Below are positions 1 to 8,581 of a stretch of DNA of 64,000 bases, piece after piece. A model generated the notes under the pieces. That model saw only the letters and a program-made list of their open reading frames with translations. It was not told where the DNA came from and made no database searches. Source of the DNA: Lewinellaceae bacterium (GTDB lineage: Bacteria; Bacteroidota; Bacteroidia; Chitinophagales; Saprospiraceae); NCBI GenBank assembly GCA_020636435.1, contig JACJXX010000002.1:124001-188000 (forward strand), written 5' to 3'. Made by a program: the position numbers and the translations under genes. Every line of letters starts with the position of its first letter. Within the stretch, counting starts at the first letter, position 1.

Positions 1-1575
1 GGGGGGAAAATCTATCTGGCTAAGAATAGCCGAAAAGAACTGGAATTGCTTGCTGTTAAAGGGATTAGAAAGGACAAACTGGCTGTAGGGTTTGTCTTGC
101 CGAGAGGAGAGGGAATGGCCGGCTGGGTCGTGAAAAATAAAAAGCCATTGGTTGTAAAAGATTACGCCAAATGGCCGGGTCATATTAAAAGCTTGGCGCC
201 AATCTTTTCGGCAGTGGCCGAAGTGCCCCTTCTGTTCGGCAATGACGTCATCGGCGTATTAGGAGTTTTCGACGATAAGGAAACCCGGGAGTTTGATCAG
301 AACGATGTAGACATTTTAGAGCGCCTGGCTTCCCAGGCTGCCCTGGCCATCAAAAACATTAAACTGTACGACGAATTGGATGCACTTTACCAGACAGGCA
401 TCAATATTGCCCGGCGGGTAGACCTCAAAGAGTTGTCTGGTGAGATATTAGACCAATTGCGTCGGGTCATTGAATTTGAAAAGGCGACCATTCAACTGAT
501 TAGGGAAGAACACTCAGACCGCGAATTACTCGCCTTTCGAGGGTTTGACCAAAGCGGCGTAAACCCAAAGTTGCTTGGCCCGGTTAAGGACGACGTCTTG
601 ATACAAAAAGTCATCGAGAAACGCACCTCTAAGATATTGAGCTATACTCATCGCAGTTCTCTTTGGGACAAACAGATACCGGAAACTAAAGATGTGCATT
701 CCTGGGCTTGCGTCCCGTTGATTTACGGCAAAAAGATTCTTGGGTTAATGACTTTAGACCATCACATTCCGGGGTATTATCAACAAAAGGACAAAAAACA
801 CCTGATCCAGTTTGCTACCCAAGCTGCTATTGCCATTCAAACGGCCTTACAAATTGAAAGCCTGAAAAAACGAGAAAAGGAATTAAAGGAACTGGATAAG
901 CGCAAATCAGAGTTCCTATCCACCGTTTCTCACGAGTTGCGCTCCCCTCTTACCCCCATTAAAAGCTGCCTGCAACTAATGCTCGCTGGCAATTACGGGC
1001 CTATAACAGATTTACAGCGTTCCAGACTCGCCATTGCCCTGGCTGGCGTGGAAGATGAGGAAGGCATTATTAAAAATCTACTCGACCTCGTCCGGATTGA
1101 AGAGAACAGAATTTCATTCGATGTAGAAAACCTTGACTTTCATGCGTTAGCCAAAAAGGTCATTGAACGGTTCGAATACAACGCCAGGCAAAAAAACATA
1201 AAGCTGGCGCTGGAAATCCCCCAATCCCTGATGGCCAGGCTGGATAAAGAGAAAATTCTATCCATATTAGCTAACCTGATTGAAAACGGCATTAAATTTA
1301 CCCCTGAAAAGGGAACCGTTACGGTTGCCGCTTCCATTGAAGCCAATTTGCTCACGATCAAAGTTTCCGATACCGGAATCGGCATCTCGCCGGCACACCA
1401 AGAAAAAGTTTTCGACAAATTCTACCAGGTAGACAGCTCTCTGACCCGCAAAGCAGGAGGGGTGGGAATTGGGCTCAGCATAGTAAGGAAATATGTTGAA
1501 CTGCATAAAGGCGAAATCCAGGTACTCAGCAATATCAAGGAGGGATTCTCAATTGTTATCACCATACCTCAATAA
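1..1575 (+). CDS. GAF-GAF sensor histidine kinase (5' partial)
   Basis: The frame is open from base 1, so the N terminus lies outside the window; a TTG at 46 is not needed as a start. The order seen is the end of one GAF domain (about residues 1-115), a second GAF (about 125-285), a HisKA helix with motif STVSHELRSPL (phospho-accepting His at bases 931-933), and a HATPase_c domain with an N box (ANLIENGIKF), G1 box (DTGIGI) and G2 box (GGVGIGLSIV). No membrane helix is visible in this part, so it is probably a soluble kinase sensing a small ligand or redox cue through GAF. The stop lies 7 bases before the response regulator-CHAT gene, so the two should be co-transcribed and form a cognate pair. 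Family identification is strong; the signal is unknown. Confidence 0.93.
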   Translation, partial: GGKIYLAKNSRKELELLAVKGIRKDKLAVGFVLPRGEGMAGWVVKNKKPLVVKDYAKWPGHIKSLAPIFSAVAEVPLLFGNDVIGVLGVFDDKETREFDQNDVDILERLASQAALAIKNIKLYDELDALYQTGINIARRVDLKELSGEILDQLRRVIEFEKATIQLIREEHSDRELLAFRGFDQSGVNPKLLGPVKDDVLIQKVIEKRTSKILSYTHRSSLWDKQIPETKDVHSWACVPLIYGKKILGLMTLDHHIPGYYQQKDKKHLIQFATQAAIAIQTALQIESLKKREKELKELDKRKSEFLSTVSHELRSPLTPIKSCLQLMLAGNYGPITDLQRSRLAIALAGVEDEEGIIKNLLDLVRIEENRISFDVENLDFHALAKKVIERFEYNARQKNIKLALEIPQSLMARLDKEKILSILANLIENGIKFTPEKGTVTVAASIEANLLTIKVSDTGIGISPAHQEKVFDKFYQVDSSLTRKAGGVGIGLSIVRKYVELHKGEIQVLSNIKEGFSIVITIPQ

Positions 1576-1582
1576 GCATACC

Positions 1583-3079
1583 ATGCTCCATCAAAAAATT
1601 CTCATCATTGAAGACGACCCTAAAACCATCGTTTTCCTGGAAGACCAATTAAACAACCTTGGATATCGGGTAGAGGTGGCCTATAATGGAAAAAAGGGCC
1701 TGGAGATGGTGGAAAAAATCAGGCCGGACCTGATTGTCCTGGACGTTATGATGCCTGAATTGGACGGATATGAGGTTTGCAGGCATTTGAAAACAAACCC
1801 CGAAACTAAAACTATACCTATTCTGATGTTGACTGCAAAATGGCAGGTCCATGACCGGACACAAGGAAAGCAATTGGGAGCCGATGCCTATATGCCCAAG
1901 CCTTATGACAAGAGAGAATTCGAAGTTACCATCGAACAGCTTTTGAAAAAATCGAAGCGCCTGCCCTTTTCCACCAGTAATCCGCCCAGTTACTTTACCA
2001 TTACCCTCCAGAATCAGCATCCAATCGCCATCCGCATTAGCGGAAGCCTGCAGCTCAGTGGAGAATCAGACCAACTCTTAAGGATTCAGCCGGAAAGATA
2101 TGCCCGGAAAGCAGATAATGCCTTTTCTGCCGATTGGCGGTTCAACAGTAAAGACATTGGAGAAGAGTTATTTGAAAAGATTTTTCAGAACCATCCCCGG
2201 ATTTCGGATGCCTTCGGGCAGGCTAAAAGTTCTGTAGAGAAGAAAGAGCAACTGCATTTGCGAATCGCCGTGAAAAAAGACTTTCTCCGGGTGCCTTTCG
2301 AATTTACGTTTGACAAAGTATACGGAAATGGAGATTACCTCGCCCTGACCTACCCCCTTTCCCGATACATCATCAATACGCCGACCAGAAAAAAAACATT
2401 GTCGCCGGCGTGGTTTAACCAGCTTTTCGAAGCAAACGAAACCCTGCGCATTCTCCTCATTGCTTCCAATACTCATCCCGACATACCCAGTGTGGATGAA
2501 GAGGTCAGATTGCTGAGTGAAAGCCTGCAAGCAATTTTTGAAGAAAGAAGGATCAATACCGAGGTGGATAGCATCTGGACGCACGAAGCTACTGCCGAAA
2601 GGATAACACAAGTGCTGCGCCATTGCCCTTACCACATTATTCACTATGCTGGCCATGGCATCCATCATGCATCGTCTCCTGAAAAAAGCGCCCTTTTCTT
2701 CTGGGAAAAAACAGATAAGGGCGGTGATGTCCTACCCATGCCCGTCACCCGGTTACAACGGCTCTTGAACAACGCTAAAACCAGCTTCTTTTATCTAAGC
2801 TGCTGCCAGGGAACCACTACCAGCGGGGACAACCAACTGCTCGACGATGATTTCATCGGCATCGCCGACGGGCTGATCCACGCCCAAATACCCGCAGTAT
2901 TGGGGTATCGGTGGCCGGTCTCTGATGCAGGCGCCGCCACTTTGGCGCTGGCGTTTTACCGATCGCTGGCCGCCCAGGGCCACCTCGACCGGGCACTGCT
3001 GGAGGCCAGAAATGAAATCGCCGGCCTGGACCGCGATGACATCACCTGGCTGTCGCCGATCCTGGTCGTACAGGATTGA
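1583..3079 (+). CDS. Response regulator-CHAT protease fusion
   Basis: Starts at ATG 1583, 7 bases after the kinase stop; the frame extends further upstream but only into the kinase gene. Residues 1-125 are a CheY-like receiver with the acidic pair at 11-12, phospho-Asp D54 (VLDVMMPELDG) and the conserved Lys in MPKPYD. A middle region of about 150 residues has no recognised motif. The C-terminal ~190 residues are a CHAT caspase-like peptidase: His358 in HYAGHG and Cys408 in LSCCQG form the expected His/Cys dyad, followed by the family's G(Y)RWPVSDAGA motif. CHAT peptidases (separase-like, clan CD) act in bacterial defence and cell-death systems such as the gRAMP/Csx29 complex. Here the protease appears to be the output of a phosphorelay instead of a DNA-binding domain. 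That control by phosphorylation is inference. Confidence 0.92.
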   Translation: MLHQKILIIEDDPKTIVFLEDQLNNLGYRVEVAYNGKKGLEMVEKIRPDLIVLDVMMPELDGYEVCRHLKTNPETKTIPILMLTAKWQVHDRTQGKQLGADAYMPKPYDKREFEVTIEQLLKKSKRLPFSTSNPPSYFTITLQNQHPIAIRISGSLQLSGESDQLLRIQPERYARKADNAFSADWRFNSKDIGEELFEKIFQNHPRISDAFGQAKSSVEKKEQLHLRIAVKKDFLRVPFEFTFDKVYGNGDYLALTYPLSRYIINTPTRKKTLSPAWFNQLFEANETLRILLIASNTHPDIPSVDEEVRLLSESLQAIFEERRINTEVDSIWTHEATAERITQVLRHCPYHIIHYAGHGIHHASSPEKSALFFWEKTDKGGDVLPMPVTRLQRLLNNAKTSFFYLSCCQGTTTSGDNQLLDDDFIGIADGLIHAQIPAVLGYRWPVSDAGAATLALAFYRSLAAQGHLDRALLEARNEIAGLDRDDITWLSPILVVQD

Positions 3080-3200
3080 GGTTGAACGGGAAACTTGACA
3101 AGTTTATACGAAGGAGAGCTTAGGAGAAACTTGTCAAGTTTGAACGCAAGGGCTGCCACATTATTCGTAGCTTTATTATTAACTTGCTTCCCGCTCAACC
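3080..3200. repeat. Nested palindromic repeat after the RR-CHAT gene
   Basis: AAACTTGACAAGTTT (3091-3105) and its reverse complement AAACTTGTCAAGTTT (3127-3141) form one stem. Outside them GGTTGAACGGGAA (3080-3092) pairs with 3188-3200 (12 of 13). The element begins at the stop of the RR-CHAT gene. It could be a MITE remnant or a transcription terminator; no T-run follows the inner stem. Confidence 0.6.
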
Positions 3201-3643
3201 CAACAACACGAAACTGCGCGCTACGTCCAAGTCCAAATGTATATCTGCTAACGTATGTGATTTAAGATTTACAAAAATAGATTCAGGCCAATAACTGTTG
3301 AGAACTTTGCGTATGTCACCCAAAATGACAAAGGTATTTTTTCTTCGCGTATTTGACGCGCATAACTTGGGGGTTGTGAAATAAGTCCCACATAGTGCAT
3401 TTTATCAATATGATTGAATCAACTATTCAATGTTATATACATTTTTTAATTGCTAAATCGGGACTTATTTCACAACCCCGTGGGGCTACACAAGGAAAAT
3501 GCGACGCAGTATAAAGGAAAAAGACCAAGTCAGATAGGTAGATTATTTGTTGCATCGCCCCTAAACCCCTACTTTTACGTGGCTGAGCGGATGAAGAAGA
3601 GGGCAGTAAGGAATCTTTTTCCAAAATCCTATATCAAGATCAA
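3201..3643. other. Intergenic stretch with a 20-bp inverted repeat pair
   Basis: No convincing gene. The only structure is a perfect 20-bp inverted repeat described separately at 3370-3479. A 65-codon frame at 3450-3647 has no protein-like features and I treat it as chance. Confidence 0.5.
3370..3479. repeat. Perfect 20-bp inverted repeat, possible MITE
   Basis: GGGGTTGTGAAATAAGTCCC at 3370-3389 is matched exactly by its reverse complement at 3460-3479, with an AT-rich 70-base spacer. The size and terminal arms fit a small non-autonomous transposon or an IS remnant. No target duplication is clear. Confidence 0.6.
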
Positions 3644-4012
3644 ATGAGAAAATTTTTTGAACGCCGCATGTTTTGGATCACATTACTATTTCTAATCCTC
3701 GCTATGTTTACGCCCATTTACATTGGCGTTGGATCGTGGGATTTGAATCGGAAAACAGGTTGGGGATGGGATGTCCCGGGCCTCATCCAATGGGTATTTT
3801 CCTCTTTCCGGTGGTTGCTGCTTATTTTTACGGTTGGTTATGGGATTATCCTGGTCACTAGCCGCAGAACGGATTTTTACCTGTCGCTGCTTCACTTTGA
3901 ATTGATGCTCCTGTGCTTTGTGCCTCTGTTTAATTTCAACCTTAGTATAGTTTATTCGATCTTGCTTGTTTTGGTATTTGGTTTGAATTTGATGCGGAGC
4001 TTTAGAGCATGA
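3644..4012 (+). CDS. Small integral membrane protein, unknown function
   Basis: 122 residues, mostly hydrophobic. Four membrane helices are visible (about residues 8-28, 48-72, 82-98 and 100-118), with a basic N terminus (MRKFFERR). No family was recognised. The last codons and the TGA stop come from the terminal inverted repeat of a MITE-like element that starts at 4001 (the repeat reads ...TTTAGAGCATGA), so the true C terminus may have been replaced or trimmed by that insertion. It stands alone on the plus strand. Function unknown. Confidence 0.6.
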   Translation: MRKFFERRMFWITLLFLILAMFTPIYIGVGSWDLNRKTGWGWDVPGLIQWVFSSFRWLLLIFTVGYGIILVTSRRTDFYLSLLHFELMLLCFVPLFNFNLSIVYSILLVLVFGLNLMRSFRA

Positions 4013-4170
4013 TTGGAGGCCGGGTTTGATGGCGAAAAGAGTCAATTTTTTGATGAAACGAGGCGTCTTTTTGAAGAGCGTACCCTGAGGCACGGTCAAG
4101 AAAAGTAACGAAGTGTCATCAAAAAAGTGGTCTTTGCAGCTCAAAGATTGGCCTCCAAACATGCTCTAAA
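4001..4170. mobile_element. MITE-like element with 21-bp terminal inverted repeats
   Basis: The arm at 4001-4021 (TTTAGAGCATG then a GGAGGCC end) matches the reverse complement of 4150-4170 at 20 of 21 positions. The inside is also partly palindromic. The right-arm sequence CCTCCAAACATGCTCTAAA recurs at 19689-19707, so it is a dispersed family. It has no coding capacity and overlaps the end of the membrane-protein gene at 3644-4012. Confidence 0.65.
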
Positions 4171-4204
4171 GGTTTCCGTTGGGTAGCCGCGCACTTTTTC
4201 CTGC

Positions 4205-4597
4205 TCACTCCAGCAAACCCAGCGCTTCATCGATCTGTTTCAGATACTTTTTTTCGTAGGAAGTCCAGCTTTCAAAAATGGGGATCCACCCCTGCTTAAA
4301 GCCAATGGCCAGCTCCTGCTCTGCCGTTTCATCCAGGCCCATATCCAGGCTGGGTACCAGGTAGAAGGTGCTCCATACATTTACCTCGTTCATCAGTTGG
4401 CTCGCCTGGCTGGATGTTTCAATAACCAGGTCATGCAGCTTGTATACAGCAGCCAATTCCCGGTATACATCGCAGTCGACATGCTTCTTGAACAAGCTAT
4501 TCTCCGCCAGCCGCCAGGCAGAATTGGCCAGCTCTCCAGGGGAGAGAGTCAGGGTCGCCTCCAATGGCGTATCGCGTAATCGATAAACAGATATAGA
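4205..4597 (-). pseudogene. C-terminal fragment of a small membrane-associated protein
   Basis: The open frame runs from a stop at 4598-4600 without any ATG; the first possible start is TTG at 4562-4564. The roughly 119-130 residues read like the C-terminal helical half of Bacteroidota membrane-anchored proteins (motif SPGELANSAWRLAE, ending KKYLKQIDEALGLLE). They lack the N-terminal membrane helix that the DUF6090-type relative at 6316-7008 keeps. I infer a 5'-truncated remnant; a functional short protein is possible but less likely. Confidence 0.5.
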
Positions 4598-4646
4598 TTA
4601 GGTAAGGCCTGGGGTAGACGAACCATGAGAAACCGCCGTATGACCT

Positions 4647-5075
4647 TCATTTCCCCAATAAAGGAAGGCCTTTAACGGCGTGATACTGCAACGCTAAGGC
4701 TATGCAATCTTTCAGCTCCTCTTCCGGAATGTCGTCATCGAGGCCGAACAAAATGGCGCGGTTCTTTTCGTATTGGAATGTGTCGCCGTACACTTCCCGG
4801 AAGGTGGGGACCAGCTTGCTGGTACATTTAAAATACATAGCATACTGATCGGGCGCCTTGGGCTTCCAGTCTATCCGGATCGTACTTCCTTTTTTCACCA
4901 GATAGCTCGGCTCTCCCCATTTCAAGGTTTCTCCTATTTCATTGATTCCTTCTATTTCGGCAGCCGTTTCCAGGATCAGGCTTCGCAAATGGGTTAGCCT
5001 GGCTTTCACGGCTTCCGGGTAGGATTGAAATTTTTCCTTTACCTGAGGGGATTGGTTGATGTGTAGCGTTTTCAT
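4647..5075 (-). CDS. DUF1801 domain protein
   Basis: 142 residues, start ATG at 5073-5075, just 4 bases after the stop of the upstream propeller lipoprotein gene (5080), so probably translated from the same message. The sequence has the DUF1801/YdhG-like pattern: an N-terminal YPEAVKARLTHLR helix, GETLKWGEPSYL in the middle, and the aromatic Y-MYFKC strand. Soluble, cytoplasmic, of unknown biochemical function. The longer open frame up to 5264 lies inside the upstream gene and is not used. Confidence 0.85.
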   Translation of the reverse strand: MKTLHINQSPQVKEKFQSYPEAVKARLTHLRSLILETAAEIEGINEIGETLKWGEPSYLVKKGSTIRIDWKPKAPDQYAMYFKCTSKLVPTFREVYGDTFQYEKNRAILFGLDDDIPEEELKDCIALALQYHAVKGLPLLGK

Positions 5076-5079
5076 TTCT

Positions 5080-6165
5080 TTACTTAATTGCAAACTTCTC
5101 AAAGACCTTACCATTGAATTGATACGCGCCATCCTCCTGAGTTCCGAGCCAAAGCTCCCCCTGGTTGTCCTTATAGATCGAGGAAAGCAGGATGTCCCTT
5201 TCCCCATCCTTGACGGGGTAGTGGATGAGTGTTTCTCCATTATTTCGCCAGACGCCGTCGTCATAGGTGGCCATCCACAAATCTCCGTTATTGTCGGTTG
5301 CTATTGACAAAAAATAGGGGGCTTCATTTCCTTTATGCGTTATTCCGGTTTCTCGTTGATAGTTGATCGGATTGACCCCGGCAGCCGCTGTACTGTCGGA
5401 CAGTATCCTGTACTTGTAGTTGGTATTACAGATCCAGAAATATCCGTCCTTATCTTCTGCTATCGAACGAATGCCAAAAGCGCCGCCCGCGGGTGTTTCG
5501 GTCAGGTGGCGCTCATACATCCAGCTTACTTTTTTCCCGTCGAAGCGATAAAGGCCCAGGCTGGAAGTGCCAAACCACATATTTCCGCCCCTGTCCTTAT
5601 AGATGGAGTAAATGCCGTAGGGGTTATAGGACACATCCGGGTATTTTGCACGGAATTCATCTTCCATCCCGTTTTTGGGAAATTCCAGGTGGTATAAGTT
5701 TTTGCCGTCAAACCGATACGGCCCATTGGCGTCCCACCCCATCCTGAACCAAAGATCTTCAGGGGCTGATGTCCATTCGCCGTTACCTCCAGCTACTTCT
5801 AATGTCGTAAATTGCCGCCCGTCAAACCGGCATACGCCGTCCGGGGTGTCAAAATAAATGTTCCCCGACCTGTCTTCCTGAGCGCCTAAAACAGAGCAGG
5901 CGCAAAGCCCGTCTTCCGAAGTGAATAGGACGAGGCTTTTGCCATCGTATTTATAAACGCCTTTGTCTTTACTGCCAAACCAATAGTTGTTGTGCCTGTC
6001 CTGAAAGATCAGGTTGGCTTGGGGGTCGAGGCCGTTGACGGCCCTACCAACCGCCCCTTCTGCAGGAGGTGTGGTTGTGGTATCGACAGGGCCTTGCCCC
6101 TTGCAGGCGGAGCATGCCATCAGGAGGCTGAGAAGCAGGGATGGGATAAGGGGATTGCTGATCAA
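5080..6165 (-). CDS. Two-component-regulator-type beta-propeller lipoprotein
   Basis: 361 residues from a TTG start (6163-6165); no in-frame ATG precedes it. The N terminus is a type II signal peptide (hydrophobic run, then LLMACSAC), so it is probably a surface or periplasmic lipoprotein. The body has repeated blade motifs of the Reg_prop type: NNYWFGSKDKGVYKYDGK, GNMWFGTSSLGLYRFDGK, GELWLGTQEDGAYQFNGK. In hybrid two-component sensors this propeller binds glycans, but here there is no membrane helix or kinase, so it is a stand-alone propeller. It is followed 4 bases later by the DUF1801 gene. Role unknown; ligand binding is inference. Confidence 0.85.
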   Translation of the reverse strand: MISNPLIPSLLLSLLMACSACKGQGPVDTTTTPPAEGAVGRAVNGLDPQANLIFQDRHNNYWFGSKDKGVYKYDGKSLVLFTSEDGLCACSVLGAQEDRSGNIYFDTPDGVCRFDGRQFTTLEVAGGNGEWTSAPEDLWFRMGWDANGPYRFDGKNLYHLEFPKNGMEDEFRAKYPDVSYNPYGIYSIYKDRGGNMWFGTSSLGLYRFDGKKVSWMYERHLTETPAGGAFGIRSIAEDKDGYFWICNTNYKYRILSDSTAAAGVNPINYQRETGITHKGNEAPYFLSIATDNNGDLWMATYDDGVWRNNGETLIHYPVKDGERDILLSSIYKDNQGELWLGTQEDGAYQFNGKVFEKFAIK

Positions 6166-6315
6166 TGATATTCTGTTTTATGAGGGTTGGGATCACAGTC
6201 GATTACGTATTGTTTGGTGTCCCAGTACCTCAGCAATGCTACATCGCTTATGGCAGCCGGCCTTAATGTGATCATGGTTTTGCTATCTTCAACCTACAAA
6301 AAACCTTTCTATCCG

Positions 6316-7008
6316 CTATCGCTCGATATTCCTTTCGATCTTTTCCCGCAGTTGAATCAATTTTTCTTCGGTTTGCGCATAAAATCCCAGGATGAAATGC
6401 CTGTTCATCTGTATCTTCCATAGATAACTCAATAGTATGTTTTTTTCCGCCTCATTAATACTCAGCGGCAGTTGCATGCCGGCTATATTTCCTTTTTCAT
6501 CAAATTCGAAATTTGGCGCCACTTTATTGTTTATTTCTACAAAGTAATTTTCCTGGTATTGCATCTCATTGTATTCTTCTTCAAATTTTTTCAGTATATT
6601 ATAGTCGTATTCGTACAGCGTAATGATCTCAAGCCGTAGCGCATCATCTTTGATCAATTCCAACCCCCTGGACTTTAAAGTTTCGTAACCAGAGCTGTTT
6701 TGTATGGAGATGTAGTCTCTCGTTAAATTAGAATAGTGCATGGACAGCGTATCCAAATTCACTGGCCGCCCTTCGAGTACGTTGCGCCAAAACTTGCATG
6801 CCAATATCCCCTCCTCATGGCCCCTTTTGTTGATCCTTAAGTCTTCAATATCCTTCTCTAACCCGTTCGAGATCTCCGCCAATATCTTGTCGGCGGCTTC
6901 ACTATCCCTTCGGTTTTCATTCCAGTTATTTAGCGCAAATGCCGAAATAACAGCAATGAATATGGACAAAAATTCAAAGCCTAATTTTTTCCAGTTCGTC
7001 TTTTTCAC
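6316..7008 (-). CDS. DUF6090-like membrane-anchored protein
   Basis: 230 residues from a GTG start (7006-7008). A single N-terminal membrane helix (FEFLSIFIAVISAFALNNW) is followed by NENRRDSEAADKILAEIS and a long, charged, helical soluble part. This is the pattern of the DUF6090 proteins common in Bacteroidota. It is probably anchored in the inner membrane. It ends near other small genes but is not tightly coupled to them. Function unknown. Confidence 0.75.
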   Translation of the reverse strand: MKKTNWKKLGFEFLSIFIAVISAFALNNWNENRRDSEAADKILAEISNGLEKDIEDLRINKRGHEEGILACKFWRNVLEGRPVNLDTLSMHYSNLTRDYISIQNSSGYETLKSRGLELIKDDALRLEIITLYEYDYNILKKFEEEYNEMQYQENYFVEINNKVAPNFEFDEKGNIAGMQLPLSINEAEKNILLSYLWKIQMNRHFILGFYAQTEEKLIQLREKIERNIER

Positions 7009-7040
7009 TTGTTCGGTTTTTCTGAGAGCATGTTGGGATT

Positions 7041-7436
7041 TTATTTCTCTTGCACCAACTGGATATTATTTCCGCAGGTATCATTGAATACGGCAACTAT
7101 GACGGTTCCCATTTCTGTGGGGTCCATACTGAATTCGACCCCTGATTTTGTCAGTCGTTCAAATTCTTCCTGAATGTTGTCAACATAAAATTGGGTGTAC
7201 GGAATGCCTGCTTTCATCAAAGCATCCTGATAAACTTTTGAAGGCTCGAAGTGAAGAGGTGCCGGTTCGAGCAACAATTCCGGGCCGTTTTGTTCATATT
7301 GGGAAACGACGGTTAACCACCGGTTTCCTCCACCCAGTGGAATGTCCGTTTTTTTGACGAACCCCAAAACATCGGTGTAAAATGCTAACGCTTTTTGTTG
7401 GTCTCTTACTGGGATACTGACTACTTTGATTCTCAT
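7041..7436 (-). CDS. VOC-family (glyoxalase/bleomycin-resistance-like) protein
   Basis: 131 residues, ATG at 7434-7436. It shows the typical VOC start (KVVSIPVRDQQKALAFYTDVLGF), a central ELLLEP strand with a conserved Glu, and the final FNDTCGNNIQLVQ strand. These vicinal-oxygen-chelate proteins bind a metal with paired beta-alpha-beta-beta-beta modules and include isomerases, dioxygenases and resistance proteins. The substrate cannot be told from sequence. Confidence 0.92.
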   Translation of the reverse strand: MRIKVVSIPVRDQQKALAFYTDVLGFVKKTDIPLGGGNRWLTVVSQYEQNGPELLLEPAPLHFEPSKVYQDALMKAGIPYTQFYVDNIQEEFERLTKSGVEFSMDPTEMGTVIVAVFNDTCGNNIQLVQEK

Positions 7437-7528
7437 GATTTAAAGATTAAATGCAGGATGTAATTCGAAATGGATAACAAACAGACAAAAAAGCCAGGCC
7501 TGATATCGGTCATTGGGTTCATATGGCG

Positions 7529-7684
7529 TTAAGGATTGAGGTTGTAGAGGCTGTTCACGGCCGCTGCCAAGCTACCGGTTCTTTGCCAATTTTTCAACTT
7601 GCTTTGTTGGCTGCCGGAAGAGGCGTTGTGTTTTTTTGCCACATAGCGCTCATAGGGTACATTAGGCGCCGCCCGGCCATTCAT
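7529..7684 (-). CDS. Small hypothetical protein overlapping the kinase stop
   Basis: 51 residues starting at ATG 7682-7684, which overlaps the TGA of the kinase-like gene (ATGA arrangement). It is basic and contains GSQQSKLKNWQRTGSLAAAV. No family recognised. Only the tight translational coupling supports it; it could also be a chance frame. Confidence 0.35.
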   Translation of the reverse strand: MNGRAAPNVPYERYVAKKHNASSGSQQSKLKNWQRTGSLAAAVNSLYNLNP

Positions 7685-8343
7685 TTGCGGACTGCCTGCC
7701 CGAGAAAATCCATTATTGCTTTGGCTGTTTCGTCCACTGAAAGCGTACCGGTATTCAACTCCATCAGCTCGCCTGTAGCGACGCCATTGTTGAAAGCCTC
7801 CCGCAGCCCCTTCTTGTATTTGAGCCACCTCTGGGGGTTCCGGTCGTTCCTGGAAGGCTCAGGCCGGCTCTGCAACCGGTGCCGGATGACGGAGGTTTCG
7901 GTGCTCAGAAGGACCGTTCCGAACTTCGTGCCTCCCAGGGTTGAAAAAAGGTCATTCACATACAAATTGATCAGGCTTTCCTCTATCTCATCCATTTGGC
8001 ACTGTACATAAAAGTTCAATAACCCGCCCTCGAACAGGGCCACCTGCCCTTTCTGATGGAACGCGTTATGGATGGCGATGTTGAACCGGCTGAACCGATA
8101 GCTCAGCTTGGCCAGGGCCGAAGACCGGAAGCCCCTCTTTTCATCGAGCTTGTACAGCATTCCGTACTCCGGAGGATAGCCTTCGTTGACCACCATGTTC
8201 CCAACGCCGCTTTCCGTCAGCCGCCGGCTCACCGTCCTTGCGATGGTGGACTTCCCGGCGCCGTCTACGCCTTCCAGGAATAGTATCTTTTTCAATTTAG
8301 ATTGGTTTTGAGTAGAGCTTTCGCATTTTGTTTCATCCAACAC
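7681..8343 (-). CDS. Thymidylate-kinase-like P-loop nucleotide kinase
   Basis: 220 residues from a GTG start (8341-8343). The Walker A motif GVDGAGKST is near residues 25-33, preceded by a hydrophobic strand (KKILFLE), as in dTMP kinases and related deoxynucleoside kinases. The middle has a lid-like RSRPEPSRNDRNPQR segment. It is more divergent than a housekeeping dTMP kinase (no clear DRY/SSxAYQ motif), so it may act on another nucleotide or sugar. The start overlaps the 3' end of a BRCT fragment and the stop overlaps a 51-codon frame. Confidence 0.75.
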   Translation of the reverse strand: MLDETKCESSTQNQSKLKKILFLEGVDGAGKSTIARTVSRRLTESGVGNMVVNEGYPPEYGMLYKLDEKRGFRSSALAKLSYRFSRFNIAIHNAFHQKGQVALFEGGLLNFYVQCQMDEIEESLINLYVNDLFSTLGGTKFGTVLLSTETSVIRHRLQSRPEPSRNDRNPQRWLKYKKGLREAFNNGVATGELMELNTGTLSVDETAKAIMDFLGQAVRK

Positions 8344-8581
8344 TTACCCCTACCATCTTCCAAAACACCGGCTCCGCTACGATCTTCACCCCCAGCTCTC
8401 TCGCCTTCCGGGCTTTTGAAGACTGCGTATGCGGGTCGGCCACCACCAAAAGGTCTAGTTTTCTGCTAACGCCGCTTTTTATTTTCAATCCTTTTAGCAG
8501 GGCAATTTCCTGTGCCCGGTTCCGGCCGATTCGTTCGCCGTTGATGGTGGAATTCAGTTGACCGGTGAAACAGAACCCCCT
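8333..8581 (-). pseudogene. BRCT-domain fragment without a start codon
   Basis: An 83-codon open frame reads GFCFTGQLNS...VSRKLDLLVVADPHTQSSKARKA...GVKIVAEPVFW, a complete BRCT fold of the kind found at the C terminus of NAD-dependent DNA ligases and some exonucleases. It has no ATG, GTG or TTG before its first strand. It lies directly and in frame after the TAA of the Gp37/Gp68 gene (8582-8584), so its first codon follows that stop. Its own TGA (8333-8335) overlaps the start of the kinase gene. Most likely it is the C-terminal remnant of a gene whose front was replaced when the neighbouring module arrived; stop readthrough is an alternative. Confidence 0.6.
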
